Of a stretch of 64,000 nucleotides of DNA, positions 7,927-16,437 are shown one piece after another; position 1 is the stretch's first letter, and every line of letters starts with the position of its first letter. This DNA comes from a virus: the IMG/VR virus record IMGVR_UViG_3300020183_000008, positions 91,271-155,270 of that record. The stretch is one strand, 5' to 3'. Both the position numbers and the translations under genes were made by a program. The notes beneath the pieces are model-generated. The model had not been told where the DNA came from. It saw only the letters and a list, made by a program, of their open reading frames with translations, and did no database searches.

Positions 7927-8885
7927 AAATAAACGATGCTCTTGGTAATATTCCTCAAGCATCGGTATTTCTAAGCTACGGTACAAATTTATTTGCAAAA
8001 TGGCAGTTAAGAAAAAAACTTGAAAAGATTCACAGTGCGCTTCCGCGCTCAGTAATTTTCGGAGATGATCCTAACTTATTCGAAAAGGCTGAATGTGGTG
8101 GTCTAATCCCTGAGCCAAAGTTGGTAATTATTGAAGATTTTTCAGAGATAAAAAATAAAAAATTATTTTTCGATCTCATCGAAAGATCGGCTGAAGGTTC
8201 TATTTTTTTACTTCAAAGCGCAAAAAAAGAAAAAATTGCAACAACTAAGAGCGTTGTAGAGATTGAATGCTCAGACTCGAAGCAAAACGAACGAGAATTT
8301 GTTCAGACAGTGAGAGACTGGTTAAAAAGTTCTAGTTTCACTTTAAATGACAACGCTTTGAAAAAAATCTTCTCTCTGACGAATGGGGATTTGTTCCACG
8401 CTTTCAACGAAATACAAAAGGTTGCAATTTACGCCCACGCTACAAATTCAGCTCACATTTCTTTAGATGAACTTCGTTGTTTGATGGGTCCTCGTTTTGA
8501 TACAGACCCTTTTGCCTTTTCAACTTTTTATCTGCAAAAAAATTCGAAAATGGCTCTTAACGAATTACACACTTGGAAAATCACTGATGTGCAGCTTCAG
8601 CTTCACAGCCAATTCAAAGCTATTGAAAAAGCCTTGCTCGCTTTGGTCTGTAAGAAAAAGAATATGAAAATAGAAAAAATCACAGCGGAAACAGGCATTC
8701 CTTTTTGGTATTTCAAATACTCCTTTCCCGAGATTGAATCAAAATGGTCGGAGAAAGAATTGATCGGTGCTCTCAAAGACTGTACCATCGCAATTCATAA
8801 ATCTAAAAAGATTGTGAATATTGCTGTACCGATAATGATGGAGAGCGTTCTGCGAAGATGTAAATTCGGCGGAACAGTGGAGTAA
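7923..8885 (+). CDS. DNA polymerase III delta-like (HolA) clamp-loader subunit
   Basis: The 320-residue protein follows the HolA plan: an N-terminal degenerate AAA+ region, then LTNGDLFHAFNEIQKVAIYA near residue 150 (the G-D-x-x-x-x-x-N-E-[LI]-x-K motif), ISLDELRCLMG, DPFAFSTFY and a helical C-terminal domain with repeated basic segments. It has no intact Walker A. The start overlaps the delta'-like gene by 4 bp. In bacteria delta opens the sliding clamp; here it would load a phage or host clamp. A motif copy (ATTCGGCGGAA) sits in its last codons at 8863. Confidence 0.6.
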   Translation: MKINDALGNIPQASVFLSYGTNLFAKWQLRKKLEKIHSALPRSVIFGDDPNLFEKAECGGLIPEPKLVIIEDFSEIKNKKLFFDLIERSAEGSIFLLQSAKKEKIATTKSVVEIECSDSKQNEREFVQTVRDWLKSSSFTLNDNALKKIFSLTNGDLFHAFNEIQKVAIYAHATNSAHISLDELRCLMGPRFDTDPFAFSTFYLQKNSKMALNELHTWKITDVQLQLHSQFKAIEKALLALVCKKKNMKIEKITAETGIPFWYFKYSFPEIESKWSEKELIGALKDCTIAIHKSKKIVNIAVPIMMESVLRRCKFGGTVE

Positions 8886-8888
8886 AAA

Positions 8889-9575
8889 ATGGAAATTTCT
8901 AAAGATTTTTTTGTAGGTGGGGGTTGGCACCCTTCAAATGACCTACTCGACTCCGACTTCCCTGAATGGTTTTATAAGGAAACAGTTTTTCAAACTGAAA
9001 AGAAAAAACAAGTTTATCTTGATGGGCATACTTTCAATTTGCCTTTAGAAAGTCATTCCTACGTTTTTCGATGGATCATGCCCCAAAAACCAAACATCTA
9101 TAAGCCTGATTGGGAAATCCCAAATGATTACAGGATGGCTTCTGTCCTAAGATTTACTGTAGGTGAGTGGTTTGGATTGACGGAACAAGACTTAAACGAA
9201 GTGCGCGAAGGTCGAGCTAACCTATCAAGAGATAAACTCGCGCACATTTCGAAAGTGCTTGAAAACTCGTTTCTGTTTAATGGGTTGAAAATACCCTACA
9301 TCGAAGTTCGGTGTGATTGGGTGTCAGACAAAGAACTACAAAATTTTATCGATTTCCATCAAGGGAAAACTGCTGAACAAGCGTTCTTAATTACAAAAAA
9401 CGTAAAAGAGTCACAAATTAAACAAAAACGTGAGTTATTACGAAGTGTCACAGACACCTTACGTTCCAAACCCAATTTCCTTTCAATTTTGAGGGATGTG
9501 GTGGGTGAAAAAATCTCGGTCGAAGATGCAGTCGAGATGACAGGTAACTCAGGTATTTTTCAAAAGGGTGTGTGA
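8889..9575 (+). CDS. Unknown protein in replication operon
   Basis: The 228-residue product is not recognised. It is Trp- and Tyr-rich in its first 80 residues (GGGWHPSND, EWFYKE) and has a charged helical C-terminal half. The segment around residues 95-130 (LTEQDLNEVREGRANLSRDKLAHISKVLE) has the look of an HTH or XRE-like helix set, so DNA binding is possible. It follows the delta-like gene by 3 bp and couples to nrdA through TGATG. Confidence 0.45.
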   Translation: MEISKDFFVGGGWHPSNDLLDSDFPEWFYKETVFQTEKKKQVYLDGHTFNLPLESHSYVFRWIMPQKPNIYKPDWEIPNDYRMASVLRFTVGEWFGLTEQDLNEVREGRANLSRDKLAHISKVLENSFLFNGLKIPYIEVRCDWVSDKELQNFIDFHQGKTAEQAFLITKNVKESQIKQKRELLRSVTDTLRSKPNFLSILRDVVGEKISVEDAVEMTGNSGIFQKGV

Positions 9576-11890
9576 TGCAGATTGTAAAACGTAATGGAAA
9601 AAAAGAAGACGTTAAGTTCGACAAAATCCTGCAACGAGTGAAAAATCTTTCGGATGGTTTGAAAGTTGAGCCTGTAGCTGTTTCTCAAAAAGTTGTAGCT
9701 GGTCTTGTTGATGGTATTTCATCGACCAAGATTGATGAGTTGTTGGCAGAAACCGCAGCCGTGCTCACAACCGAGCACCCTGACTACGCTTGTTTGGCTG
9801 CAAGAATTTCAGTATCCGCCTTACATAAGGTCACAGCTTCGTCGTTCTACCAAACGATGAAACAGCTTTATAAAGAAGGTGTCCTTTCAGATCAGTTCAT
9901 CGAATTTTTGCGCGGAAATGGGCAAAAGATTGATGCCATGCTCGATTATGAGCGTGACTTTAATTTTGAATACTTTGGTTACAAAACACTAGAAAAAGGC
10001 TACCTGCAAAAGATCAATGGGAAGATTGTTGAGAGACCTCAACATCTATTTATGCGCGTTGCCGTTGGTGTCGCCGGTTTGGGTGGTGGCACTCTGGATG
10101 ATGTGAAAGAACTGTACGAAATGATTTCGAACGGTTTGTACACTCACGCGACACCTACGCTGTTCAATGCGGGTACAAAAAGACCTCAACTTTCGAGTTG
10201 TTTCCTTACATCCATGAAATCTGACAGCATCGAAGGCATATATGACACTCTTAAAGAGTGCGCTTTAATTTCAAAAAATGCAGGTGGTATCGGTCTTCAT
10301 GTTCACAATATTCGTGCTACAGGCAGCCCTATCCGTGGAATCAACGGCACGAGCGATGGTATCATCCCGATGCTCAAAAACTTCAATGAGACTGCACGAT
10401 ATGTAAATCAAGGTGGTCGTCGTAAGGGATCATTTGCAATTTATCTCGAACCTTGGCACGCGGATGTCGAGGCTTACCTTGACCTAAAAAAGAATACAGG
10501 GAAAGAAGAAATGCGGGCGAGAGACCTCTATCTTGCTCTGTGGATTCCAGATCTTTTCATGAAGCGTGTCAGAGAAGATGGAAACTGGACTTTGATGTGC
10601 CCTGATGAATGCCCTAACTTGCCTGATGTTTGGGGTGATGAGTTTGAGAAACTCTACACCAAGTATGAATCTGAAAATCGCGGTCGCAAAACCATCAAAG
10701 CGCGAGAATTGATGGCGAAAATCATCGAAGCTCAGATTGAAACAGGTGTACCTTATATTTTGTTCAAAGATGCAGCGAACGCTAAGTCAAACCAACAAAA
10801 TCTTGGCACCATCAAGTCATCGAATTTGTGCTGCGAAATTATTGAATACTCAGATCCAACAGAAACCGCTGTTTGTAACTTGGCAAGCATCTGTTTGCCT
10901 AAGTTTGTCAAAAATGGGGCATTTGATCATGAGGCTCTCGGCAAAGTCGTGCGTGTTGCGACTCGGAATTTGAACCGTGTTATCGACATCAACTATTATC
11001 CGACACCCGCTACTAAAAAATCGAATGATAGGCATCGCCCGATTGGATTGGGTGTGCAAGGTCTGGCTGATGTTTTCTTTATGTTAGGTCTGCCATTCGA
11101 ATCTGTAAAAGCACAAGAGTTGAATCAGCAAATTGCTGAAACGATTTATTTTCACGCTGTCACTGAATCGGTTGAACTTGCGAAAGAACAGGGAGCCTAC
11201 GCGACCTTCCAAGGGTCACCTGCATCTCAAGGAAAACTTCAGTATCATCTTTGGGGTGTAACTCCCACGATGAAATACGACTGGAAAGGTCTTGAGAAAA
11301 ATGTTGTTGAATTTGGACTGAGAAACTCTCTCTTGGTCGCACCCATGCCTACAGCTTCAACCGCTTCTATTTTTGGCAACATCGAGTGTTTCGAAGCTAT
11401 TACCTCAAACCTCTATAAGAGAATGGTTTTGGCAGGGGAGTTTGTTCTGGTAAACAAATATCTTGTAGCCGACCTTGAAAAGCTGAATCTCTGGAACAAA
11501 GAGATGCGGGATCAAATCATCGCTGAAGGTGGTTCAATCGCAGGTGTCTTCGAAATCCCCGATGAAATCAAACAAGTGTATAAAACTGTTTGGGAAATTA
11601 AAAACCGAACAATCATCGACATGGCTGCGGCACGTGGTCCTTTTGTTTGCCAAAGTCAGTCTATGAATCTCTGGTTTGCAAAACCGACGTTTGGGGCAAT
11701 CAACTCCGCGTTGTTCTATTCATGGGAGCGTGGATTAAAGACAGGTAGCTACTATATCCGAACGAAACCCGCTCTTGAAGCAGTAAAAGTCACGACAAAC
11801 ACTAAAACAGATAAACCTGAATATACGGCTCAAGAAGCTATCGTATGTTCTCTCGACAACCCAGAAGACTGTGTTGCTTGCTCTTCATAA
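9575..11890 (+). CDS. nrdA: Ribonucleoside-diphosphate reductase, class Ia alpha (large) subunit
   Basis: ATG 9575 (TGATG overlap, AAAGGG upstream) gives 771 residues. An N-terminal ATP-cone (QIVKRNGKKEDVKFDK) should confer allosteric control by ATP/dATP. Catalytic residues are present: Cys 209 (LSSCFLT), and N417, C419 and E421 in NLCCEI. PMPTAS and a C-terminal CVAC redox pair also match. The wording of the active-site block (EYSD, AVCNLASICLP) resembles eukaryotic and viral large subunits more than E. coli NrdA. It reduces NDPs to dNDPs with the beta subunit encoded 8 bp downstream, feeding phage DNA synthesis. Confidence 0.95.
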   Translation: MQIVKRNGKKEDVKFDKILQRVKNLSDGLKVEPVAVSQKVVAGLVDGISSTKIDELLAETAAVLTTEHPDYACLAARISVSALHKVTASSFYQTMKQLYKEGVLSDQFIEFLRGNGQKIDAMLDYERDFNFEYFGYKTLEKGYLQKINGKIVERPQHLFMRVAVGVAGLGGGTLDDVKELYEMISNGLYTHATPTLFNAGTKRPQLSSCFLTSMKSDSIEGIYDTLKECALISKNAGGIGLHVHNIRATGSPIRGINGTSDGIIPMLKNFNETARYVNQGGRRKGSFAIYLEPWHADVEAYLDLKKNTGKEEMRARDLYLALWIPDLFMKRVREDGNWTLMCPDECPNLPDVWGDEFEKLYTKYESENRGRKTIKARELMAKIIEAQIETGVPYILFKDAANAKSNQQNLGTIKSSNLCCEIIEYSDPTETAVCNLASICLPKFVKNGAFDHEALGKVVRVATRNLNRVIDINYYPTPATKKSNDRHRPIGLGVQGLADVFFMLGLPFESVKAQELNQQIAETIYFHAVTESVELAKEQGAYATFQGSPASQGKLQYHLWGVTPTMKYDWKGLEKNVVEFGLRNSLLVAPMPTASTASIFGNIECFEAITSNLYKRMVLAGEFVLVNKYLVADLEKLNLWNKEMRDQIIAEGGSIAGVFEIPDEIKQVYKTVWEIKNRTIIDMAAARGPFVCQSQSMNLWFAKPTFGAINSALFYSWERGLKTGSYYIRTKPALEAVKVTTNTKTDKPEYTAQEAIVCSLDNPEDCVACSS

Positions 11891-11898
11891 GGTGATTT

Positions 11899-12825
11899 AT
11901 GACAGATAATAGATATTCTATTTTTCCAATCAAGCATTCAAATTTGTGGGAAGCCTTCAAAGTTCATCAGCGTGCGATCTGGACTCTTGAAGAGCTAGAT
12001 TTTGCGAGAGACCTACAAGATCTTCCAAAACTCACAGCGGGTGAATTACATTTTGTTACTTGGGTGCTAGCATTTTTTGCTCAATCAGATGGAATTGTGA
12101 ATGAAAATTTGGCAATCCGTTTCTATAAAGATGTAGAAATTCCAGAAGCTCGCGCCTTCTACACAATGCAAATGCTCATCGAGACTGTACATGCTGAAAC
12201 GTATGGCAAGTTGATCGAGACTTATGTTTCTGACTCTCAAGAGCGGAATAAGTTGTTCAACGCGATCGAAAATATCCCAACTATCGCCGAAAAAGCGAAA
12301 TGGGCGATGAAGTGGATTGATTCACAAGAAAACTTTGCAAAACGATTAGTCGCATTCGCTGTTGTTGAAGGCATTTTTTTCAGTGGGAGTTTTTGCGCGA
12401 TTTTTTGGTTTAGAAAGCGGGGCTTACTTCCAGGTTTAGCGAGTGCCAACAATTTGATTGCTCGTGATGAAGGTTTGCATTGGGTTTTTGCAGCCGAACT
12501 TTTCAAAGAGATGGGCTTGAAACTAAGTGTTGAAGATTTCAGAACGATCGTGACCGAAGCGGTCGAAATCGAACGTCATTTCATCACCGATGCTTTGCCT
12601 GTCAGCCTGATTGGAATGAATGCAACTCTCATGGCACAATATATTGAGTACACAGCGGACAGATTGTGCGAAAAATTTGGTTACGAGAAAATTTACAAAG
12701 TAGAAAACCCATTTGATTTCATGGCTTTATCTGATTTAGAGCTTAAAGGTAATTTCTTCGAAGTGAGGACTACGGAGTACCAAAAGCCTTTATCGAGGTC
12801 TCTTGATTTCGACTCTGATTTTTAA
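11899..12825 (+). CDS. nrdB: Ribonucleoside-diphosphate reductase, class Ia beta (small) subunit
   Basis: The 308-residue ferritin-like protein has the di-iron helices FAQSDGIVNENL (D ligand), ETVHAETY (E95, H98), EGIFFSG and ARDEGLHW. Tyr 102 lies four residues after H98, the position of the stable tyrosyl radical, so it is class Ia rather than a radical-less type. Like the alpha subunit its motif wording is close to eukaryotic/viral R2. It has the usual variable C-terminal tail that would dock into alpha. A strong terminator follows immediately. Confidence 0.95.
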   Translation: MTDNRYSIFPIKHSNLWEAFKVHQRAIWTLEELDFARDLQDLPKLTAGELHFVTWVLAFFAQSDGIVNENLAIRFYKDVEIPEARAFYTMQMLIETVHAETYGKLIETYVSDSQERNKLFNAIENIPTIAEKAKWAMKWIDSQENFAKRLVAFAVVEGIFFSGSFCAIFWFRKRGLLPGLASANNLIARDEGLHWVFAAELFKEMGLKLSVEDFRTIVTEAVEIERHFITDALPVSLIGMNATLMAQYIEYTADRLCEKFGYEKIYKVENPFDFMALSDLELKGNFFEVRTTEYQKPLSRSLDFDSDF

Positions 12826-12840
12826 GTCGAGTTTAATTTT

Positions 12841-12874
12841 AGGGTGTTTTTCATCCTGAAAAACACCCTTTTTA
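12841..12874 (+). terminator. Rho-independent terminator after nrdAB
   Basis: A 12-bp perfect stem (AGGGTGTTTTTC / GAAAAACACCCT) with a 5-nt loop is followed by a T run. It ends the transcript from 6162 or an internal promoter and separates nrdAB from the ligase-like gene. Confidence 0.9.
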
Positions 12875-12886
12875 ATAGGTAATCTT

Positions 12887-13633
12887 ATGAAAAGTGCTGA
12901 GAACTACATAGAGATTCTGAGAAGGTATAACAGCTCTTACTACACTTCGAGAGAACCTGAAGTATCAGATCAAGAGTACAATGCTATCAAAAATGAATTT
13001 AGACAGCACTACCCAGACCACCCTTTTCTTCGCGGGGTAGGGGTCACATCAACCCAAACCGAGGCATCAACTTCGGTTTCTGCAAATCACTCCATCGCGA
13101 TGGTTTCTCTGAAATCTATTTCAGAAGAGGGTGAGTTTCGCTCTTGGGCGAACGATGTATCTAACGATGGGATTTTCTGTGTGTCGGAGAAAATCATAGG
13201 TCAGTCATTCAGTGTTTCTTATTTACAAGGGAAATTCTACCAAGCTATTACTAAAGGTGATGGTAAAACGGGTATCGATATTTCTAAAGATTTGCGACAA
13301 AAATTGCCATTTGGTTTGCCTGTATCGATATCAGTAGTCCTTCAAGGGGTCACTTCACCCCAAGGTCTTTATTTTTTTGATTTGCTTGGAAGTATGGTGT
13401 TTCATGTGGAACATCAAAAATTTGATTACATAAAAAACATTTTGAAACTACAGACTCCGTTTTACAAGAAAGCAGCGTTAGAGGAAGTTGTTTCTATTTA
13501 TAAGAGCTACAAAAAAAACAGACCCTCATTCTTGGATGGAATCATCATCACAGTCGATTCAAAGATACAGCAAGAAATGTTAGGTATTGATAAAGATCCA
13601 CCCGATTATAAAGTGAATTTTAAACTTAGCTAA
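12887..13633 (+). CDS. Short NAD-dependent DNA ligase (LigA)-like protein, adenylation region only
   Basis: The 248-residue protein follows the LigA N-terminus: a Ia-like helix region (YYTSREPEVSDQEYNAIKNEF, HPFL), SLKSISEEGEF, then VSEKIIG with the putative nucleophile Lys 102, AITKGDGKTGIDIS and LDGIIITVD, ending with PPDYKVNFK where LigA has PRWAIAFK. OB, zinc, helix-hairpin-helix and BRCT domains (about 400 residues in cellular LigA) are absent. The KxDG motif reads KIIG, losing the usual Asp. It is either a minimal, diverged ligase or an inactive adenylation-domain protein. It starts shortly after the nrdB terminator. Confidence 0.65.
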   Translation: MKSAENYIEILRRYNSSYYTSREPEVSDQEYNAIKNEFRQHYPDHPFLRGVGVTSTQTEASTSVSANHSIAMVSLKSISEEGEFRSWANDVSNDGIFCVSEKIIGQSFSVSYLQGKFYQAITKGDGKTGIDISKDLRQKLPFGLPVSISVVLQGVTSPQGLYFFDLLGSMVFHVEHQKFDYIKNILKLQTPFYKKAALEEVVSIYKSYKKNRPSFLDGIIITVDSKIQQEMLGIDKDPPDYKVNFKLS

Positions 13634-13645
13634 TTTCGGCGGATA
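13633..13645 (+). promoter_or_regulatory. TTCGGCGGAA-type motif between ligase-like and RecD-like genes
   Basis: ATTTCGGCGGATA overlaps the end of the upstream gene and lies 37 bp before the helicase start; 9 of 10 consensus bases match. Role unknown. Confidence 0.4.
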
Positions 13646-13681
13646 CTTGTTTATAAGAGCTTCATGTGAGATAAAAATTAC

Positions 13682-15337
13682 ATGAACGACATAGAAATTC
13701 ATGAAAAAGTCCAAGCAATTCTTCATGAGCATGGAAGTGAAAGCGACCGTGCTATTCTTAAATTTGAGCAGAACATAAGCACTTTTATAACGAATGTTTA
13801 CATCAATTACCCTTCAGGTCTGTCATGGAACGCTACCCATGCTTTGGGTCAAGAGTTTGCAAAATCGACTGAGGTAGAAGGGCATTTGCTTTTCTTTTTG
13901 AACAACAAAATCGCATCCGAAGGGCATACCTGCTACCCCTTGAGTTTGCTTTTCGGAGCCATGAAATACAACTTTCCGTATCTGAAAAACGAAAAAGTTG
14001 ATTTAGAGAATGCGCTTAGAAAACTTATAGACCTAGGGAAAGTTGTAATAAAAAACAAAACCGTGTGGATACAACATTCCTACTCCGATGAATCCAAAAT
14101 TCTCAGTGGTTTAAGAGATGTAGTGAGTCGACCTTCAGATGTAGAAGTTCCTTTGGATGCCTTCACAGCGGGTTTGACTGAAATGCAAGCATCGGTCATC
14201 CGCTCACTCAGTAAATCAAGAATGGTAATTTTGGATGGTTACCCTGGTACCGGAAAAACCTACTTGTCTGCGAAAATTTCTCAGGTTCTTGAAGCCGATG
14301 GATTTCAGGTAACTCTGCTTGCTCCAACGGGTCTCGCTGCAAAAAATCTAAAAGACCGCTGCAATAAACACGCATCAACCATCCATTCTTTTGTCCTATC
14401 TCAAAAAAATAAAGAAAAATCTTTGCAAGGTAGACACGCATTTCTCATCGATGAGTTTTCGATGGTTGACACGCGTATCTTCTCAGATTTTTTTGAAGTC
14501 ATACAAGATTGTGAACCGTTTTTAGTTCTTGTCGGTGATACGAATCAACTTCCATCTGTAGGTGGTGGAAACCTTCTTTCTGAAATCATATCTTTGAAAC
14601 AAATACTAAATTTCTCTTATACTCAGCTAACTGAAATCATTCGTCAAAAAACTGGTAGTGAGATTGCTCAAAATGCAGCTTTGATTAGGTCGGGTAAAAC
14701 AAATTTAATCAACGCTTCTGAATTTAAGTTTTACGAAATGAATGAACGAGAAATACCTAATTTGATTTTGAAGTCAGCGCAAAAACTGATGGCTGAGAAG
14801 AGAAATTTTGTAGTTCTATCACCTGTGAAAAAAGGCTCATGTGGTGTAGATTTTTTGAATATCAAGTTGAAAGAGATATTCAATCCACCTGCAATAGAAA
14901 AAAGAGAATTAAACTCTTGGCGTGAAGGTGATCGAATCCTGGTCAATAGAAACTTTTACGATTTAGGTTTGGTTAATGGTGATATCGGTCACATAAAAGA
15001 AATTCTAGCGAACAATAATATGATTATTTCGGTCGCAGGAAAAGAGTTTCAAATAAACAACGAAGTGATCGTAAATTTGAAATTATCCTACGCAATCACG
15101 GTTCATAAATCGCAAGGGTTGGAATTCGAGACAGTAATAATGCCTTTCGTAGATGCGTTTGGAACCATGTTAAAAAACAGGCTACTTTACACTGCTATCA
15201 CACGAGCTAAACAAAAATGTGTTGTATTTGGTTCATCTTCAGCATTGTCGAAAGCAATTCGAAACACCAAAGATCAAGATAGATTTACAGGACTGCGTTT
15301 GCTTGAGACTGGGAAGCCTTCGTGGAGTAAGACATGA
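13682..15337 (+). CDS. RecD-like SF1B DNA helicase
   Basis: The 551-residue protein has all SF1B motifs in order: Walker A GYPGTGKT (~residue 186), motif II FLIDEFSMVD, motif III VGDTNQLPSVGGG, motif V TVHKSQGLEFE and motif VI LLYTAITRAK. An N-terminal ~160-residue extension recalls RecD2/TraA-type helicases. It should translocate 5'-3' on ssDNA, displacing proteins or unwinding ends during recombination-dependent replication, like T4 Dda. No strong Shine-Dalgarno site is seen before ATG 13682. Its stop overlaps the next start. Confidence 0.85.
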   Translation: MNDIEIHEKVQAILHEHGSESDRAILKFEQNISTFITNVYINYPSGLSWNATHALGQEFAKSTEVEGHLLFFLNNKIASEGHTCYPLSLLFGAMKYNFPYLKNEKVDLENALRKLIDLGKVVIKNKTVWIQHSYSDESKILSGLRDVVSRPSDVEVPLDAFTAGLTEMQASVIRSLSKSRMVILDGYPGTGKTYLSAKISQVLEADGFQVTLLAPTGLAAKNLKDRCNKHASTIHSFVLSQKNKEKSLQGRHAFLIDEFSMVDTRIFSDFFEVIQDCEPFLVLVGDTNQLPSVGGGNLLSEIISLKQILNFSYTQLTEIIRQKTGSEIAQNAALIRSGKTNLINASEFKFYEMNEREIPNLILKSAQKLMAEKRNFVVLSPVKKGSCGVDFLNIKLKEIFNPPAIEKRELNSWREGDRILVNRNFYDLGLVNGDIGHIKEILANNNMIISVAGKEFQINNEVIVNLKLSYAITVHKSQGLEFETVIMPFVDAFGTMLKNRLLYTAITRAKQKCVVFGSSSALSKAIRNTKDQDRFTGLRLLETGKPSWSKT

Positions 15338-15900
15338 ATGAAAGTCGAATGAATGAGATAATCTTAGATATAACAAAAATGCAGATTGATTTATCAGGGA
15401 ATCAAGCTGACATCACTCGTTATTATTTGACTCAAATTCTTGCAGTTGGGAATGCTCATCTGAACAGATGTTCTGAGTTTCTTAATGAAGCCGTAGATTC
15501 TATTCGAAAGCTAGAACCTGTTTTAGACAATTCTGAAGATCAGCTTTCTCTATCTGAAGATGACCTTTATTTAAACGACAATCAGGTTCAACAACTTTCG
15601 AGTCAAAGATTGAAAGATGCTTTTGTTCGACAAAAAACTAAAGATCTTCGTCACCGTGTTATTGAGTTAAGGTCTAAAAAGAAGAGCCTCACCAATTTAG
15701 TAAAGATTATTGAAAACCGTATGAAATCTATTCAGAACACGATTGTTTCTGTAAAGAAACAATTCGAAAGTACGATGATGACCGCGAAATATCTTAACTT
15801 TGATCCCACGGCAGTCGAAACACCGATAAATACAATTCATTCCGACCCTGCGCTCATCGATCCTATCGAGGATCCAGCTCTATCTGATTTGTTAGGCTAA
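15334..15900 (+). CDS. Coiled-coil protein of unknown function, coupled to helicase
   Basis: The 188-residue product starts in an ATGA overlap with the helicase gene. It is helical, with heptad-like Leu/Ile spacing in residues 40-65 and 90-150 and a basic middle (LRHRVIELRSKKK). The C-terminus is acidic and ends DPALSDLLG, reminiscent of short interaction tails. Position suggests a partner of the helicase or a recombination mediator, but no family was recognised. Confidence 0.5.
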   Translation: MNESRMNEIILDITKMQIDLSGNQADITRYYLTQILAVGNAHLNRCSEFLNEAVDSIRKLEPVLDNSEDQLSLSEDDLYLNDNQVQQLSSQRLKDAFVRQKTKDLRHRVIELRSKKKSLTNLVKIIENRMKSIQNTIVSVKKQFESTMMTAKYLNFDPTAVETPINTIHSDPALIDPIEDPALSDLLG

Positions 15901-15918
15901 TGACGTAATAAGTACAAG

Positions 15919-15960
15919 TGGTTCCGGTATTGACTATAATCAAGTAAGTAGAGGGAACCA
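15919..15960 (+). promoter_or_regulatory. Inverted repeat overlapping the HU-like gene's ribosome-binding site
   Basis: TGGTTCC (15919-15925) and GGAACCA (15954-15960) are perfect complements around 28 bases that contain TTGACTATAAT. The only Shine-Dalgarno-like purines (GAGGGA) of the gene starting at 15964 abut and enter the second arm. The arrangement could be an operator or an RNA hairpin masking the RBS. Confidence 0.45.
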
Positions 15961-15963
15961 TAA

Positions 15964-16437
15964 ATGGAACTTACTAAGAAAAAAAAGGAAAAGAGGGCTG
16001 AAGGTGAGCACACCGAGGGTTACTTGCGAATCCTCGAAAGACGCAAACGTGAAGCTAGTTATAAATTGTATAAAAAGATGGAGATCGTAGACTTGCTTAC
16101 AGGAGTCTGTGATTTACCAAAAGCAAAAATTGGAAATGTTTTTGATGCTTTCTGTGATTTACTTGTGGAAATTTCACACACAGAAAGCATCATCCAATTT
16201 CCAAAATTCGGTCGAATCATCTTTGAACCTAAGTTTCAAAGACGCATTTTTAATCCAAAGCTAGATCGCACTGTTATTTACCAGAACCCTCGCATCACTC
16301 TTCGATTGTCAGCGAGGTTGAGAACTTTGCTTCGAAAGCAATTCCGGAGAAACTGTTATCAGCTCTATGAGTTGAACGGTTTAACTCCAAGTGTTTATGT
16401 TAGATCTGAAAGAAAAAAGAAGGGCGCTGATGAATAA
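15964..16437 (+). CDS. HU/IHF-family DNA-binding protein with N- and C-terminal extensions
   Basis: Residues ~38-120 align with HU: KMEIVDLLTG...LPKAKIGNVFDAFCDLLVE (helical dimer part), then IQFPKFGRIIFEPKFQRRIFNPKLDRTVIY, matching the GFGxF beta-arm region with the NP intercalating turn. About 37 basic residues precede this and ~35 basic residues follow. It probably bends or compacts phage DNA. The total of 157 residues exceeds the usual ~90-100. It overlaps lon by 8 bp, a suggestive pairing because Lon degrades HU family members in bacteria. Confidence 0.75.
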   Translation: MELTKKKKEKRAEGEHTEGYLRILERRKREASYKLYKKMEIVDLLTGVCDLPKAKIGNVFDAFCDLLVEISHTESIIQFPKFGRIIFEPKFQRRIFNPKLDRTVIYQNPRITLRLSARLRTLLRKQFRRNCYQLYELNGLTPSVYVRSERKKKGADE

